This document shows, piece after piece, positions 1 to 6,311 of a DNA stretch of 6,311 bases. The notes under the pieces were generated by a model. That model did not search any database, was not told the origin of the DNA, and saw only the letters and a list, made by a program, of their open reading frames with translations. The translations under genes were made by a program, and so were the position numbers. Each line of letters begins with the position of its first letter. Position 1 is the stretch's first letter. Source of the DNA: a bacterium (Candidatus Gribaldobacteria) CG10_big_fil_rev_8_21_14_0_10_41_12 (GTDB taxonomy: Bacteria > Patescibacteriota > Minisyncoccia > Minisyncoccales > CG1-02-41-26); NCBI GenBank assembly GCA_002773545.1, contig PFAV01000025.1, positions 1 to 6,311 of the forward strand. Direction: 5' to 3'.

Positions 1-1
1 A

Positions 2-49
2 GCAAAATGTTTTGAGGCCGTAGCCCAGCTACGGCGAAAAGCATTTTGC
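2..49. repeat. Two-tier 48-bp inverted repeat (stem-loop) in intergenic region
   Basis: The inner stem is a perfect 7-bp pair (GCCGTAG 17-23 with CTACGGC 29-35, loop CCCAG). The outer stem is a perfect 8-bp pair (GCAAAATG 2-9 with CATTTTGC 42-49). Between them TTTT (10-13) can pair with AAAA (37-40), with small bulges on each side. No T-tract follows on either strand, so it is not a standard terminator. It may be a dispersed intergenic repeat (REP or MITE-like), or the 5' structured leader of the transcript starting at the adjacent promoter. It may extend beyond base 1. Confidence 0.6.
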
Positions 50-113
50 GAAGTCTGACGATGACGCAGCCGAAAAGATAAAATTGCAACAGGAATAGTT
101 TTGCAACCATCTC

Positions 114-146
114 ATTATATTATACACCCCAAATATAGCTCGTCAA
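114..146 (-). promoter_or_regulatory. Sigma70-type promoter reading away from the giant gene toward base 1
   Basis: On the minus strand a -35 element TTGACG (141-146, five of six consensus bases) is separated by 16 bp from a perfect -10 TATAAT (119-124). A second TATAAT overlaps it at 114-119. Transcription would begin near 107-112 and run off the window at base 1. The site lies 22 bp beyond the stop codon of the giant gene on the same strand, so it would serve a downstream gene or RNA. An AT-rich intergenic region can produce such matches by chance, but this one is close to consensus. Confidence 0.5.
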
Positions 147-167
147 CCCATTTTTTCATAATCCCGC

Positions 168-3100
168 TTATTCTTTGGGCGGGAACAAGCTGTTGATGGG
201 CAAGCCGTCCACTAAAAAGTTTTTCATTGTTTCCAAGTGGTCCAAAAACTTGCCTGTCACGCATTCGTCAATGGTTTCACAGCACGCTTTGGTCGCAAAA
301 GCTACATCAGATTCAATGCCTTCAGGCAAGCTCGCGCCTTCAAAATTTGTTTTCACCGCGCGCTCCTTGCAACATAGTTTTATCTTTGAATCCTTTGGCT
401 CAAAAAGCTTTTCGCCCTCACGATTGCATTTACCGCCTGCCTCTTTGCCAATTAGCTCGCGGCACTTCTGGCATTCTTGCGCCTTATTGTCCGCGCTAAA
501 AGCGTAGCAACACTTTTCCTTGCCTTCATTGCTTAAAGCAAACTCGCCTTGTTTTTCTCGGCAAGGCACATCCCCTTTCAACCGACATTTATTTTGGCAA
601 ACCAATGCCCCGCCCATATCGCAACATTGTTTTTTACCATCCGGCGTAACTCTCGCCACTTCCCCTTTAGTTGTGTCGCAAGAATCTGCCTCCCAACACT
701 TGCCAGCCATGGTCTCGCCCAAATCATCACCCGAGGCAATACCCGCCATATTACCGACCTTAGAAAACACATTACTGATTAAGGCCTTGGGTTCTTCTAA
801 AACCACTTTATCAATAGCGCCCGCCACCGCGCTTCTGCCTTTTTTATATTTCTCATCAGCATTGTCCCATTTTACCGCGGTTTCGTCCAGAAAGTTATAC
901 ATATTATCAGTCCAGCCGGCCGCGTTAAATAAACTGTCAATATAGGGCTGGCCCAAAGGCGGCCAATAAAGCCCAACCGCGTCCATTAAACTATTCACTT
1001 TTTTACAACACAAAGTGTGTCCGGTTGTGTTTTTGCCTCCCGGCGGCACAATATATTCATCTCTGGCAGAGCAGGAATTAGTTGACAATTTCTCCTTGCA
1101 AATACCCTTATCCCAGCCCGCTGGATTGGGAATCTGCCAAGGCAAGGCCGCGGCCATTAAATCAGCTGGTGTTTTTAATAAAAGGTTTTGTATTTCAACC
1201 CAATCAACATCATTGGCAATTTTCTTATTGCAAATATTTTCTATTTTAAGTTCGGCGCAAAGCTGGTCAATAATTGTTCGCTCTTGGGGTTGATTTTTGT
1301 CTTTGTCTTGTTGCAGGCCAAGTTGAGCGGCGCCTAAATAATTGCCCAGCGGCCTATCCAAAAACCTGACTATGCCGTCAATGTGCGGAGTAACATTGGC
1401 TTGGCTAAAAGCAATGGTATTAACAGAACCATCATACCACCAATGGTTGGCTAAAATTTCATTGGGCAAAACCAATTTATCAATATTGGTTTTCACTGCT
1501 TCTAAAGCGCTGACCGGAGTTTGGCCATTCAAAAACAAAAGCAGTTTATTCAAAAAGTCGGGCCGTTCATCCGGCGACAATTCTTGTTCAATCAATCGGA
1601 ATAACAGCTGGTATTCTTTGGGCTGGATATAGCGCATTAACTCTTGGTCTAAACCAAAAATTTGCGCGGGACTGGCCTCCAAATAATAGCAAAGCAAATA
1701 AGCGTCGCTCCAGTCATTGTTCACTTCAGCTAATTGGTTAAGAACCTCGGCAATGGTGGTGCGGTCTAAGCTTTCCATAGAATATTCCAAAGCAGGTGGA
1801 CGGCTTTTAGTAATTCTATCGGCCATGGCCTTAAAAGTTAAAGTCGGATATTTCACGGCATAATAATCTTTCACCTTTTTGCAAACAAAATTGGCGTCAA
1901 TGTTTTTGCCGCCAGCCGCCACTTGGCTCGCTCCAGTTGGCAATAAAATTTTCCATAGTTGGCTGGGCTTTAAGCCCAAGATATTAATAGAAGCGCCCTG
2001 GCCAGCCGGCAATAACATAGTGGGGTCGTTGTTTTTAGCTGGCTTAATAATGCCGTCAGGTATGATAACCAGCATTTGCTTAACCGTGCTCGGGCCAGCT
2101 CCCAAGCGCCACAACGCCAAAACCCTTAGCCAATTGTCAGCGCTCATTTCATTGACCTTAGTCAAGGTTACATAGTCCTGGGCGTCGCTGGCTGTTACTT
2201 TTGCCCAAGCAATACCGCGGCTTTGCGCCACCTTGGCAATCTCGCCATTCGTGTCCCAGACCGGAAAATAAATACGCAGCCAGCGGTAAAATTCAATTTC
2301 ATTTTGCAGTTGTCCTTCGGTTCTAAAAGCCAAAGCAATGTCCGACTCAATGGCCGTAGCCATCAAGGTGTAAGCCGTGGAATGTTTTAAGGCAATGTCG
2401 CATGTCTTAATATCTGCCTCCTCGGTGGCTAAGTTGCAACCCATGACCAATAAACTTTTAGCTACCTCGCCCACTGTTTTCCCCAAAAATGGTATTGAGC
2501 CATCACCCGGCGAAACGCAGGCGCCCCAAATAATCGGACAATAATTGCGCCAAAATTGTCCGCTGCCCGCGGCATTGGCTTTGAGCATATCCACTTCCGG
2601 GAAAGTTATAGTGTCTGAAGAATAGCCGCTCGCTGAAATAGGCCGCTTAATTTTTATTTCATTGCATTTTGCCTCTAAAGTTATTCCACTTAGGCCAAAT
2701 TTAGGCGAGCCATCATCCTTCATGCCGTCCACCTTAACTATCCGACCGCACAATAAATCAACCGGACTAGCGGTCACCAATTTATCAATATCTTTTAGAC
2801 CAGTGGCTTCAAAGATAAGAGCCGCCGGGCTCATAGCTAAATATTTTTTCGCGCCGTCCCAAGGGATTAAGTCAACTACTTTGCTATTAAAAATATCCAT
2901 AATCTTTTTACCCAGCGCGCCAGTTGAGCTAATCGCGCCAGACAAAGTGGCGTGCAAGTGTTTTGAAACATCGCAAACCCGCCAAAGATTTTCGTTGCTG
3001 GTGACGGTGCCATTGATGTCTATCTCTTTGCCATAAGTTTTCTCACCATAAAGCGATAAATGCAGTGTTTGTGTTCCTCCTTTAAGCCGTTCCCACTCCC

Positions 3101-6100
3101 CTGGATCAGTTGGCTCTGGGGGCGCCTTGGCACAGATATCCTTTAAAACTTTATCCACATTGCTGTTTAAGGTTTGCGAAATTTGCGCGGGCAATAAATC
3201 ATTAACGCTAGTATGCAGAAACTTTTTCAAACTGCTTTGCAAACCAGAAAACTGGCTAATATAATTTTCCAAGGGCGCTAAAACCTCGTCTTCCACCCAA
3301 ACATCAGTGTAAGCCATGACAGTGTGCATAATAGTGGCGGTCAAGGCCACGGAAAATTCTTCAATAAAATTAATCCCTCCGGCCAAGGCATTTTTGCCCC
3401 ATTGCTTAACATCAGTAAGTTTTTTCAGGTCAGTACCTATCCATTGATCTTCGGCGCAAGTTGACGCGCCCTCTTTCAGGCCTTCTTGGCCCTTGCCGCT
3501 ATCTCCTCCATTATATTGGCTCCAAACATAACCAGCTCTTTCACAAAGCATCTGGCGAGTTTGCTCTTCACCGTCAATATTCAGATATCCACCACCTTGA
3601 CCGTCTAATGGAAAAGAGCCGCCATCATTCCCCGGGGTCATGGTGTCAGCATCCTTACTGATTTCTTCGGGCGTTAATTTAGAACACTTGCCGTTGTGCC
3701 ACAAATAACCCTGCGACAAAAGCTCGGTGGTGTTGCACTCGTTCGGATTCATAATGCTTTCGGGAAAAAGATTGGGCATTGTTTTTCTTAAGGCATCCGC
3801 GCCATAGGCCACCAAATTATCAAACTCATTGGTCAAGCCGCCCGCCACCCTTTGCGCTTGCTCAAGAATTTTCTTTTTAAGATACTCGCCCACCCGGAAA
3901 TTCAAAAAGCTGTTAATGTTGCCCATAACATCAGTGCTTAAATTTTTCGTCAAGTAAATATAAACATTAGTGTCTAAAGATTTTTTCAAGGCAGGAATCT
4001 GTTCAGCAAAACTTTTGCTCAAGCCCACATGCAGAACCTTGCTATAAAGGTCAATCATTTTATCATCCAAGGCCGACACCGCATCGGAATCTTTCAAAAC
4101 CTCTTTTAGTTTTGAATTTAAGTCCTTGCCGATTTCGCCGGGCAAGCGCAGGGCTATTGGCTGGCTTAAAAACTGACCTATTTTATTACTAACAAAATTA
4201 GCCGGAATATTTTCTTTTTCGCATTTTTTAACGCATTGTTTGTTGGCTGGATCGCTTAAATAGGCTTCCATAGCTTCGTCAGAAAGCAAGGGAGTTCCCA
4301 TATTGCATTTATTAGCGCAACGCTTCTGCAAAGTGCCTTCAGCTTTTTGGCTAACTTGGTCAGCTACTTCTTGGCCAATCATACCAGCAAGTTTATCGCT
4401 ATTTTTAGTAAGTTGGTCAACTAAATAGTCAGCTGTGCCCTGTCCAATAGCCGAGCTAATCACCTCGTTAATGTTGGCAGGCAAGTCATATTTGGCTTCG
4501 CCAAAAGCCGAAGCCATACAATCACCGGTCATTTTTTCAATTTCTTCCAAGGTTTGATCAGCCAAAACCGAGAACAAGTTAGCTCGGCTGGCTTCCCGTA
4601 TCACTAATTTATTTTGATCAACCATTTGCTGGTCATAGGGCGAGATGTTGGCGCCGAATGTTTCCACATTAGTTACCACATAAAAACGGTCATCTGATGG
4701 CTCTTTAATTTCCTCGTTAAAAACTGGTTGAGCGGCAAAGACCCTTCGAAACGGCTTAATAAAATCGCCCAAAGCCGCAAAAATTTTGAACTTGCCCCAA
4801 AATGTCTTGCCCAAAGCAGTGGGAGAGGGAGCCGCGGCCGCGGGAGTATTAAGTCCGGGGATTTCTTCGTTGCCCATAAACTCTTGCGTCCTCATTTCAT
4901 AACCCCGACTAGCCAACATTCTTTTTTCATCGTCAATTTCCGGCTGGAAAATACCACCCTTACCTTCAAACAACAAATAATCCATAGCATTGCTGGCCAA
5001 AACCTTGCCTAATTTCTCTATTTGATCGCTCGCCAGCTCCAATTTAATAGCTTCCAGCTGGGGCACAATCTTAAACAAACGCACTATCTGATATTTAATA
5101 GAATAGGCCAAACGCCTGTCATTCATAGCGTCATTAGTTATCGCAGTGGTAAACTCTATCCATTTCTGGCCGCTTGATTCCGGGTAAAACACAGCCAAAA
5201 CCGCCCAATCAGTCCAAGGTTTATTTTTGGTTATGTTCGGGTATTTATCATAATAGACGAACTCGCATTTTTCCCAGCTCGCGTCAGGCAACTGCGCCAT
5301 CGCTGGTATAGTATCTGTATCTTTATGGTTAGGAGCGTAATATTCACCATAAGTCCATAAATCCGAGTAATCACTCGCCTTTACTGGCCGCGGACATTTA
5401 ATTGGCGTAATGCCATCTCCTTTAACACTAACAGTCAAAACATTATTCAACCAGCAAGGAGTGTCTTCATATATCCCCACCGGCTGACCAGGAAAGGTGC
5501 CACAATTATTACATCTAGTCAGACAAAGATCTTGCGCGGTGGGATTAGTAATTCCAGCAAGATAAGTTTGCATCTCTGCGTAATCCATTCCGCCTGGCTT
5601 TATTACAAAATCCACGGGACCTTTCCTTTCAAGATGGGTTTTTGAGAGAGTGCCGCATTGACAAAACGCCAAAAGATTTTTCAAGCCGGGCCGTGGCGGA
5701 GTTTTGTTTTCAAAGGCCGGGTCGCCCTGCAAAATTCTTACGGCCTCGTTAATTGTGTTTTGCGCCCGACGATAAGGCGACAAAATCGCCATCTCGCCAG
5801 TGGCCGGATTTTCAGCCGTGCTGGAAGCAATGACATAGTCAATCATTTCTTTAACGCTAAACGAAGCAAAAGTTACATTGGAGCCATTTTTCTCTCCTTC
5901 AATCACTGGTATGGGCGGGATGTCAGGAATTTTTGTCTGGAAAAGCAGTAAATTAGGATTGATAATGTAAAGCAAGGCCCAAGAAGAGGCCACAATCAAA
6001 ATTCCCAAAGAAGCGTTGCGCAATCTGGCTTTAGCGTCAATCAGCTTTTGCGCATTTTGCGAAGCTGTCACATAACTGGCGCCCGCCAAAACAATCAAAA

Positions 6101-6311
6101 TCACGCAAGCCCCGGTAATGAGATAAAAAAATAAATAAAGAAAATATTTAACCACCAGGCCTAATTGTTTGCCTTTTTCATCGCTTACGCAGACGCGTTG
6201 CTTGTCAAAATCGTCGGGAAATGACTGTTGGCAACCCCGTATAATAACCGCGTCGCTTTTTTGCGCCAAAGAACCCACCCCCGGCACCGTGGGCCATTGC
6301 CAATCCAAGCC
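168..6311 (-). CDS. Giant membrane-anchored, cysteine-rich surface protein with N-terminal pilin-like two-helix module (5' end outside window)
   Basis: The frame is open from the window edge to TAA at 168-170, giving at least 2046 residues; only GGC precedes the TTG at 6308, so the start and any signal peptide are missing. Visible from the N-terminus: an exposed stretch (1-50, Cys26 and Cys40), helix 1 (about 55-77), a basic loop (81-98), and helix 2 (about 99-117) ending in INPNLL. About 1900 residues without a clear further membrane helix follow. About 53 cysteines occur, 17 of them in residues 1871-2016. No Walker A, protease, sortase (LPxTG) or other catalytic motif was recognised. From family knowledge, the helix pair resembles Patescibacterial T4SS-pilin (VirB2/TrbC-like) modules. 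I infer a surface protein anchored by the helix pair, with the large C-terminal part outside and stabilised by disulfides. A role in attachment or secretion is possible but not shown. Alternatives are a VirB6-like secretion component, unlikely with only two helices, or an uncharacterised surface protein. Reading frame certain; function uncertain. Confidence 0.93.
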   Translation of the reverse strand, partial: GLDWQWPTVPGVGSLAQKSDAVIIRGCQQSFPDDFDKQRVCVSDEKGKQLGLVVKYFLYLFFYLITGACVILIVLAGASYVTASQNAQKLIDAKARLRNASLGILIVASSWALLYIINPNLLLFQTKIPDIPPIPVIEGEKNGSNVTFASFSVKEMIDYVIASSTAENPATGEMAILSPYRRAQNTINEAVRILQGDPAFENKTPPRPGLKNLLAFCQCGTLSKTHLERKGPVDFVIKPGGMDYAEMQTYLAGITNPTAQDLCLTRCNNCGTFPGQPVGIYEDTPCWLNNVLTVSVKGDGITPIKCPRPVKASDYSDLWTYGEYYAPNHKDTDTIPAMAQLPDASWEKCEFVYYDKYPNITKNKPWTDWAVLAVFYPESSGQKWIEFTTAITNDAMNDRRLAYSIKYQIVRLFKIVPQLEAIKLELASDQIEKLGKVLASNAMDYLLFEGKGGIFQPEIDDEKRMLASRGYEMRTQEFMGNEEIPGLNTPAAAAPSPTALGKTFWGKFKIFAALGDFIKPFRRVFAAQPVFNEEIKEPSDDRFYVVTNVETFGANISPYDQQMVDQNKLVIREASRANLFSVLADQTLEEIEKMTGDCMASAFGEAKYDLPANINEVISSAIGQGTADYLVDQLTKNSDKLAGMIGQEVADQVSQKAEGTLQKRCANKCNMGTPLLSDEAMEAYLSDPANKQCVKKCEKENIPANFVSNKIGQFLSQPIALRLPGEIGKDLNSKLKEVLKDSDAVSALDDKMIDLYSKVLHVGLSKSFAEQIPALKKSLDTNVYIYLTKNLSTDVMGNINSFLNFRVGEYLKKKILEQAQRVAGGLTNEFDNLVAYGADALRKTMPNLFPESIMNPNECNTTELLSQGYLWHNGKCSKLTPEEISKDADTMTPGNDGGSFPLDGQGGGYLNIDGEEQTRQMLCERAGYVWSQYNGGDSGKGQEGLKEGASTCAEDQWIGTDLKKLTDVKQWGKNALAGGINFIEEFSVALTATIMHTVMAYTDVWVEDEVLAPLENYISQFSGLQSSLKKFLHTSVNDLLPAQISQTLNSNVDKVLKDICAKAPPEPTDPGEWERLKGGTQTLHLSLYGEKTYGKEIDINGTVTSNENLWRVCDVSKHLHATLSGAISSTGALGKKIMDIFNSKVVDLIPWDGAKKYLAMSPAALIFEATGLKDIDKLVTASPVDLLCGRIVKVDGMKDDGSPKFGLSGITLEAKCNEIKIKRPISASGYSSDTITFPEVDMLKANAAGSGQFWRNYCPIIWGACVSPGDGSIPFLGKTVGEVAKSLLVMGCNLATEEADIKTCDIALKHSTAYTLMATAIESDIALAFRTEGQLQNEIEFYRWLRIYFPVWDTNGEIAKVAQSRGIAWAKVTASDAQDYVTLTKVNEMSADNWLRVLALWRLGAGPSTVKQMLVIIPDGIIKPAKNNDPTMLLPAGQGASINILGLKPSQLWKILLPTGASQVAAGGKNIDANFVCKKVKDYYAVKYPTLTFKAMADRITKSRPPALEYSMESLDRTTIAEVLNQLAEVNNDWSDAYLLCYYLEASPAQIFGLDQELMRYIQPKEYQLLFRLIEQELSPDERPDFLNKLLLFLNGQTPVSALEAVKTNIDKLVLPNEILANHWWYDGSVNTIAFSQANVTPHIDGIVRFLDRPLGNYLGAAQLGLQQDKDKNQPQERTIIDQLCAELKIENICNKKIANDVDWVEIQNLLLKTPADLMAAALPWQIPNPAGWDKGICKEKLSTNSCSARDEYIVPPGGKNTTGHTLCCKKVNSLMDAVGLYWPPLGQPYIDSLFNAAGWTDNMYNFLDETAVKWDNADEKYKKGRSAVAGAIDKVVLEEPKALISNVFSKVGNMAGIASGDDLGETMAGKCWEADSCDTTKGEVARVTPDGKKQCCDMGGALVCQNKCRLKGDVPCREKQGEFALSNEGKEKCCYAFSADNKAQECQKCRELIGKEAGGKCNREGEKLFEPKDSKIKLCCKERAVKTNFEGASLPEGIESDVAFATKACCETIDECVTGKFLDHLETMKNFLVDGLPINSLFPPKE
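261..1100 (-). repeat. C-terminal cysteine-rich units ending in Cys-Cys (residues 1737-2016)
   Basis: Four units share the pattern Cys, spacer, Cys, 16-20 residues, Cys-Cys. Unit 1 is C1737-x8-C1746-x20-CC1767/1768. Unit 2 is C1871-x5-C1877-x17-CC1895/1896. Unit 3 is C1904-x3-C1908-x7-C1916-x16-CC1933/1934. Unit 4 is C1946-x2-C1949-x11-C1961-x17-CC1979/1980. A degenerate fifth has CC2009/2010 followed by C2016. Most Cys-Cys pairs are preceded by Lys or Gly-Lys (GKKQCC, GKEKCC, KIKLCC). Units 2-4 are contiguous, while unit 1 is separated by about 100 residues. The spacing suggests small disulfide-bonded modules outside the cytoplasm. Metal binding is possible but less likely given the adjacent cysteines. 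The units are diverged, so this is a protein-level repeat and not a DNA-level one. Confidence 0.7.
3456..3737 (-). repeat. Two Cys-bracketed GYxW motifs separated by Gly-rich linker (residues 858-951)
   Basis: The first copy runs from Cys858 to Cys875 and contains QGYLW followed by HNGKC. The second runs from Cys922 to Cys951, contains AGYVW just after the first Cys, and has a long Gly/Lys/Glu-rich insertion before the closing Cys. Between them (about 891-913) is a Gly/Asp-rich, low-complexity linker. Small Cys-bracketed motifs with G-Y/K-x-W recur in Patescibacterial surface proteins, as far as I recall. I infer two small disulfide loops with exposed aromatics, possibly binding sites, at a flexible hinge between the helical region and the following domain. 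Confidence 0.5.
4221..4319 (-). other. Twin CxxxC motif in helical region (residues 664-696)
   Basis: Cys664-x3-Cys668 is followed after 23 residues by Cys692-x3-Cys696, in an otherwise helix-prone stretch rich in Lys, Glu and Ala. Twin CxxxC in two neighbouring helices is the classic arrangement of disulfide-clamped helical hairpins, as in small Tim proteins. Here only the arrangement matches and no homology is implied. It sits at the centre of a region (about 560-850) dominated by amphipathic helices. Confidence 0.45.
4806..4868 (-). other. Ala/Pro interdomain linker (residues about 482-501)
   Basis: A short low-complexity stretch rich in Ala and Pro, with four consecutive Ala and then PSPTA, follows a charged helical segment. 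It precedes a basic, amphipathic segment (about 503-523; Lys506, Lys508, Lys518, Arg521, Arg522). No cysteine occurs from 349 to 596, so this is probably a hinge between the Cys-containing first ectodomain and the helical second one. Confidence 0.4.
5454..5663 (-). other. Cys cluster with CxCG and CxxCG knuckles (residues 216-285)
   Basis: The stretch contains Cys216-Gln-Cys218-Gly, then Cys262-x3-Cys266-x2-Cys269-Gly, then Cys285. CxCG and CxxCG knuckles about 50 residues apart resemble a zinc ribbon, but the extra Cys262 and Cys285 and the predicted outside location fit disulfides at least as well. It lies about 100 residues after the second membrane helix and may form the first folded ectodomain. 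Confidence 0.4.
5949..6161 (-). other. Pilin-like two-transmembrane module (residues about 50-120)
   Basis: Helix 1 (about residues 55-77) is strongly hydrophobic and aromatic, with FLYLFFYLITG at its start, and ends in a Gly-Ala-Ser-Tyr-Val-Thr-Ala turn. The loop 81-98 carries Lys88, Lys93, Arg95 and Arg97 against one Asp. Helix 2 (about 99-117) runs from Asn98-Ala-Ser to Ser109-Trp-Ala-Leu-Leu and closes with Ile-Asn-Pro-Asn-Leu. From memory, this layout (GG/GA-x-Y-T/V-T-x-A, then N-x-x-K-x-x-D-A-K-x-R, then a helix ending S-x-x-L-x-x-I-N-P-x-L) is typical of Patescibacterial T4SS-pilin-like proteins. By the positive-inside rule the loop is cytoplasmic, which puts the N-terminal tail and the whole C-terminal region outside. 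In short family members the module forms most of the protein; here it is the anchor of a giant one. Confidence 0.75.

Noticed and set aside
2..58. Plus-strand frame open from the window edge to TGA at 56-58, as the tail of a convergent gene
   Set aside because: It is only 18 codons, made almost wholly of the inverted repeat; nothing supports coding.
84..106. TTGCAA repeated at 84-89 and 101-106 as a hairpin or operator
   Set aside because: A 6-bp self-complementary word in AT-rich DNA repeated once is easily chance; no further symmetry supports a binding site.
115..159. 14-codon minus-strand frame starting MKKWVDEL just downstream of the giant gene
   Set aside because: It is very short, has no clear ribosome binding site, and overlaps the promoter elements; most likely chance.
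162..184. 6-bp GC-rich inverted repeat (TCCCGC / GCGGGA) overlapping the stop codon, as a terminator
   Set aside because: On the minus strand the stem is followed by an A-rich, not T-rich, stretch, and the stem is short with an 11-base loop, so it does not fit an intrinsic terminator. No convincing terminator for the giant gene was found in the window.
3303..3371. Residues about 981-1003 as a third transmembrane helix
   Set aside because: The stretch contains Glu983, Glu984, His995 and Asp1002 and alternates polar and apolar residues; it reads as an amphipathic helix.
2474..4826. GKT sequences at residues 500-502 and 1276-1278 as Walker A ATP-binding motifs
   Set aside because: The required Gly/Ala five residues before the GK is Ser in both cases, and no Walker B or surrounding P-loop fold is evident.
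4834..4841. GCGGCCGC (NotI site) as a sign of vector or cloning junction
   Set aside because: It falls in the run of alanine codons of the Ala/Pro linker and the reading frame continues smoothly on both sides.
175..5951. Twelve or so short reading frames (64-141 codons) overlapping the giant gene, nearly all on the plus strand
   Set aside because: They lie entirely opposite to or inside a continuous 2046-codon frame, have low-complexity or implausible protein content, and show no shared motifs. They are antisense shadows.
168..6311. UGA-recoded genome (Gracilibacteria/Absconditabacteria)
   Set aside because: Over 2046 codons no in-frame TGA occurs, whereas in code 25 TGA would be expected among the many glycines.

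Overview
The window is almost entirely one very large open reading frame on the minus strand. It covers at least 2046 codons, ends at a TAA at 168-170, and is still open when it leaves the window at base 6311. Its N-terminus therefore lies outside the window, and the first in-window start-like codon (TTG at 6306-6308) is probably not the real start. No other gene is supported. The short plus-strand reading frames lying over it have no recognisable protein content and look like antisense shadows.

The organism is most likely a member of the Patescibacteria (Candidate Phyla Radiation), with moderate confidence. The main clue is the N-terminal pair of membrane helices: a Tyr-Val-Thr-Ala turn, a basic loop, and a second helix ending in Ser-Trp-x-Leu-Leu-x-x-Ile-Asn-Pro-x-Leu. 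From memory, this closely resembles the two-helix pilin-like (VirB2/TrbC-type, 'T4SS pilin') modules common in Patescibacteria. A gene of more than 6 kb with no in-frame TGA argues for the standard bacterial code rather than the UGA=Gly code of Gracilibacteria and Absconditabacteria.

The protein reads as follows, numbering residues from the TTG at 6308. It has a short exposed N-terminal piece (1-50) and a two-helix membrane module (about 54-118). An ectodomain of roughly 1900 residues follows, with no further convincing membrane helix. This part has a zinc-knuckle-like or disulfide Cys cluster (216-285), an Ala/Pro linker (about 482-501) and a long helical region with a twin CxxxC (560-850). 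Next come two Cys-bracketed GYxW motifs separated by Gly-rich linkers (858-951) and a long mixed region without recognised domains (960-1730). It ends in a dense series of cysteine units each finishing in Cys-Cys (1737-2016). About 53 cysteines, many closely paired, suggest an oxidising, extracytoplasmic location. The likely role is a membrane-anchored giant surface protein, perhaps linked to a type IV secretion-like or attachment apparatus; the function is not known.

Bases 1-167, downstream of the gene, hold a good sigma70-like promoter pointing away from the gene (minus strand, toward base 1) and a 48-bp two-tier inverted repeat at the window edge. Together they suggest a separately transcribed downstream gene, a small RNA, or a dispersed intergenic repeat carrying a promoter.
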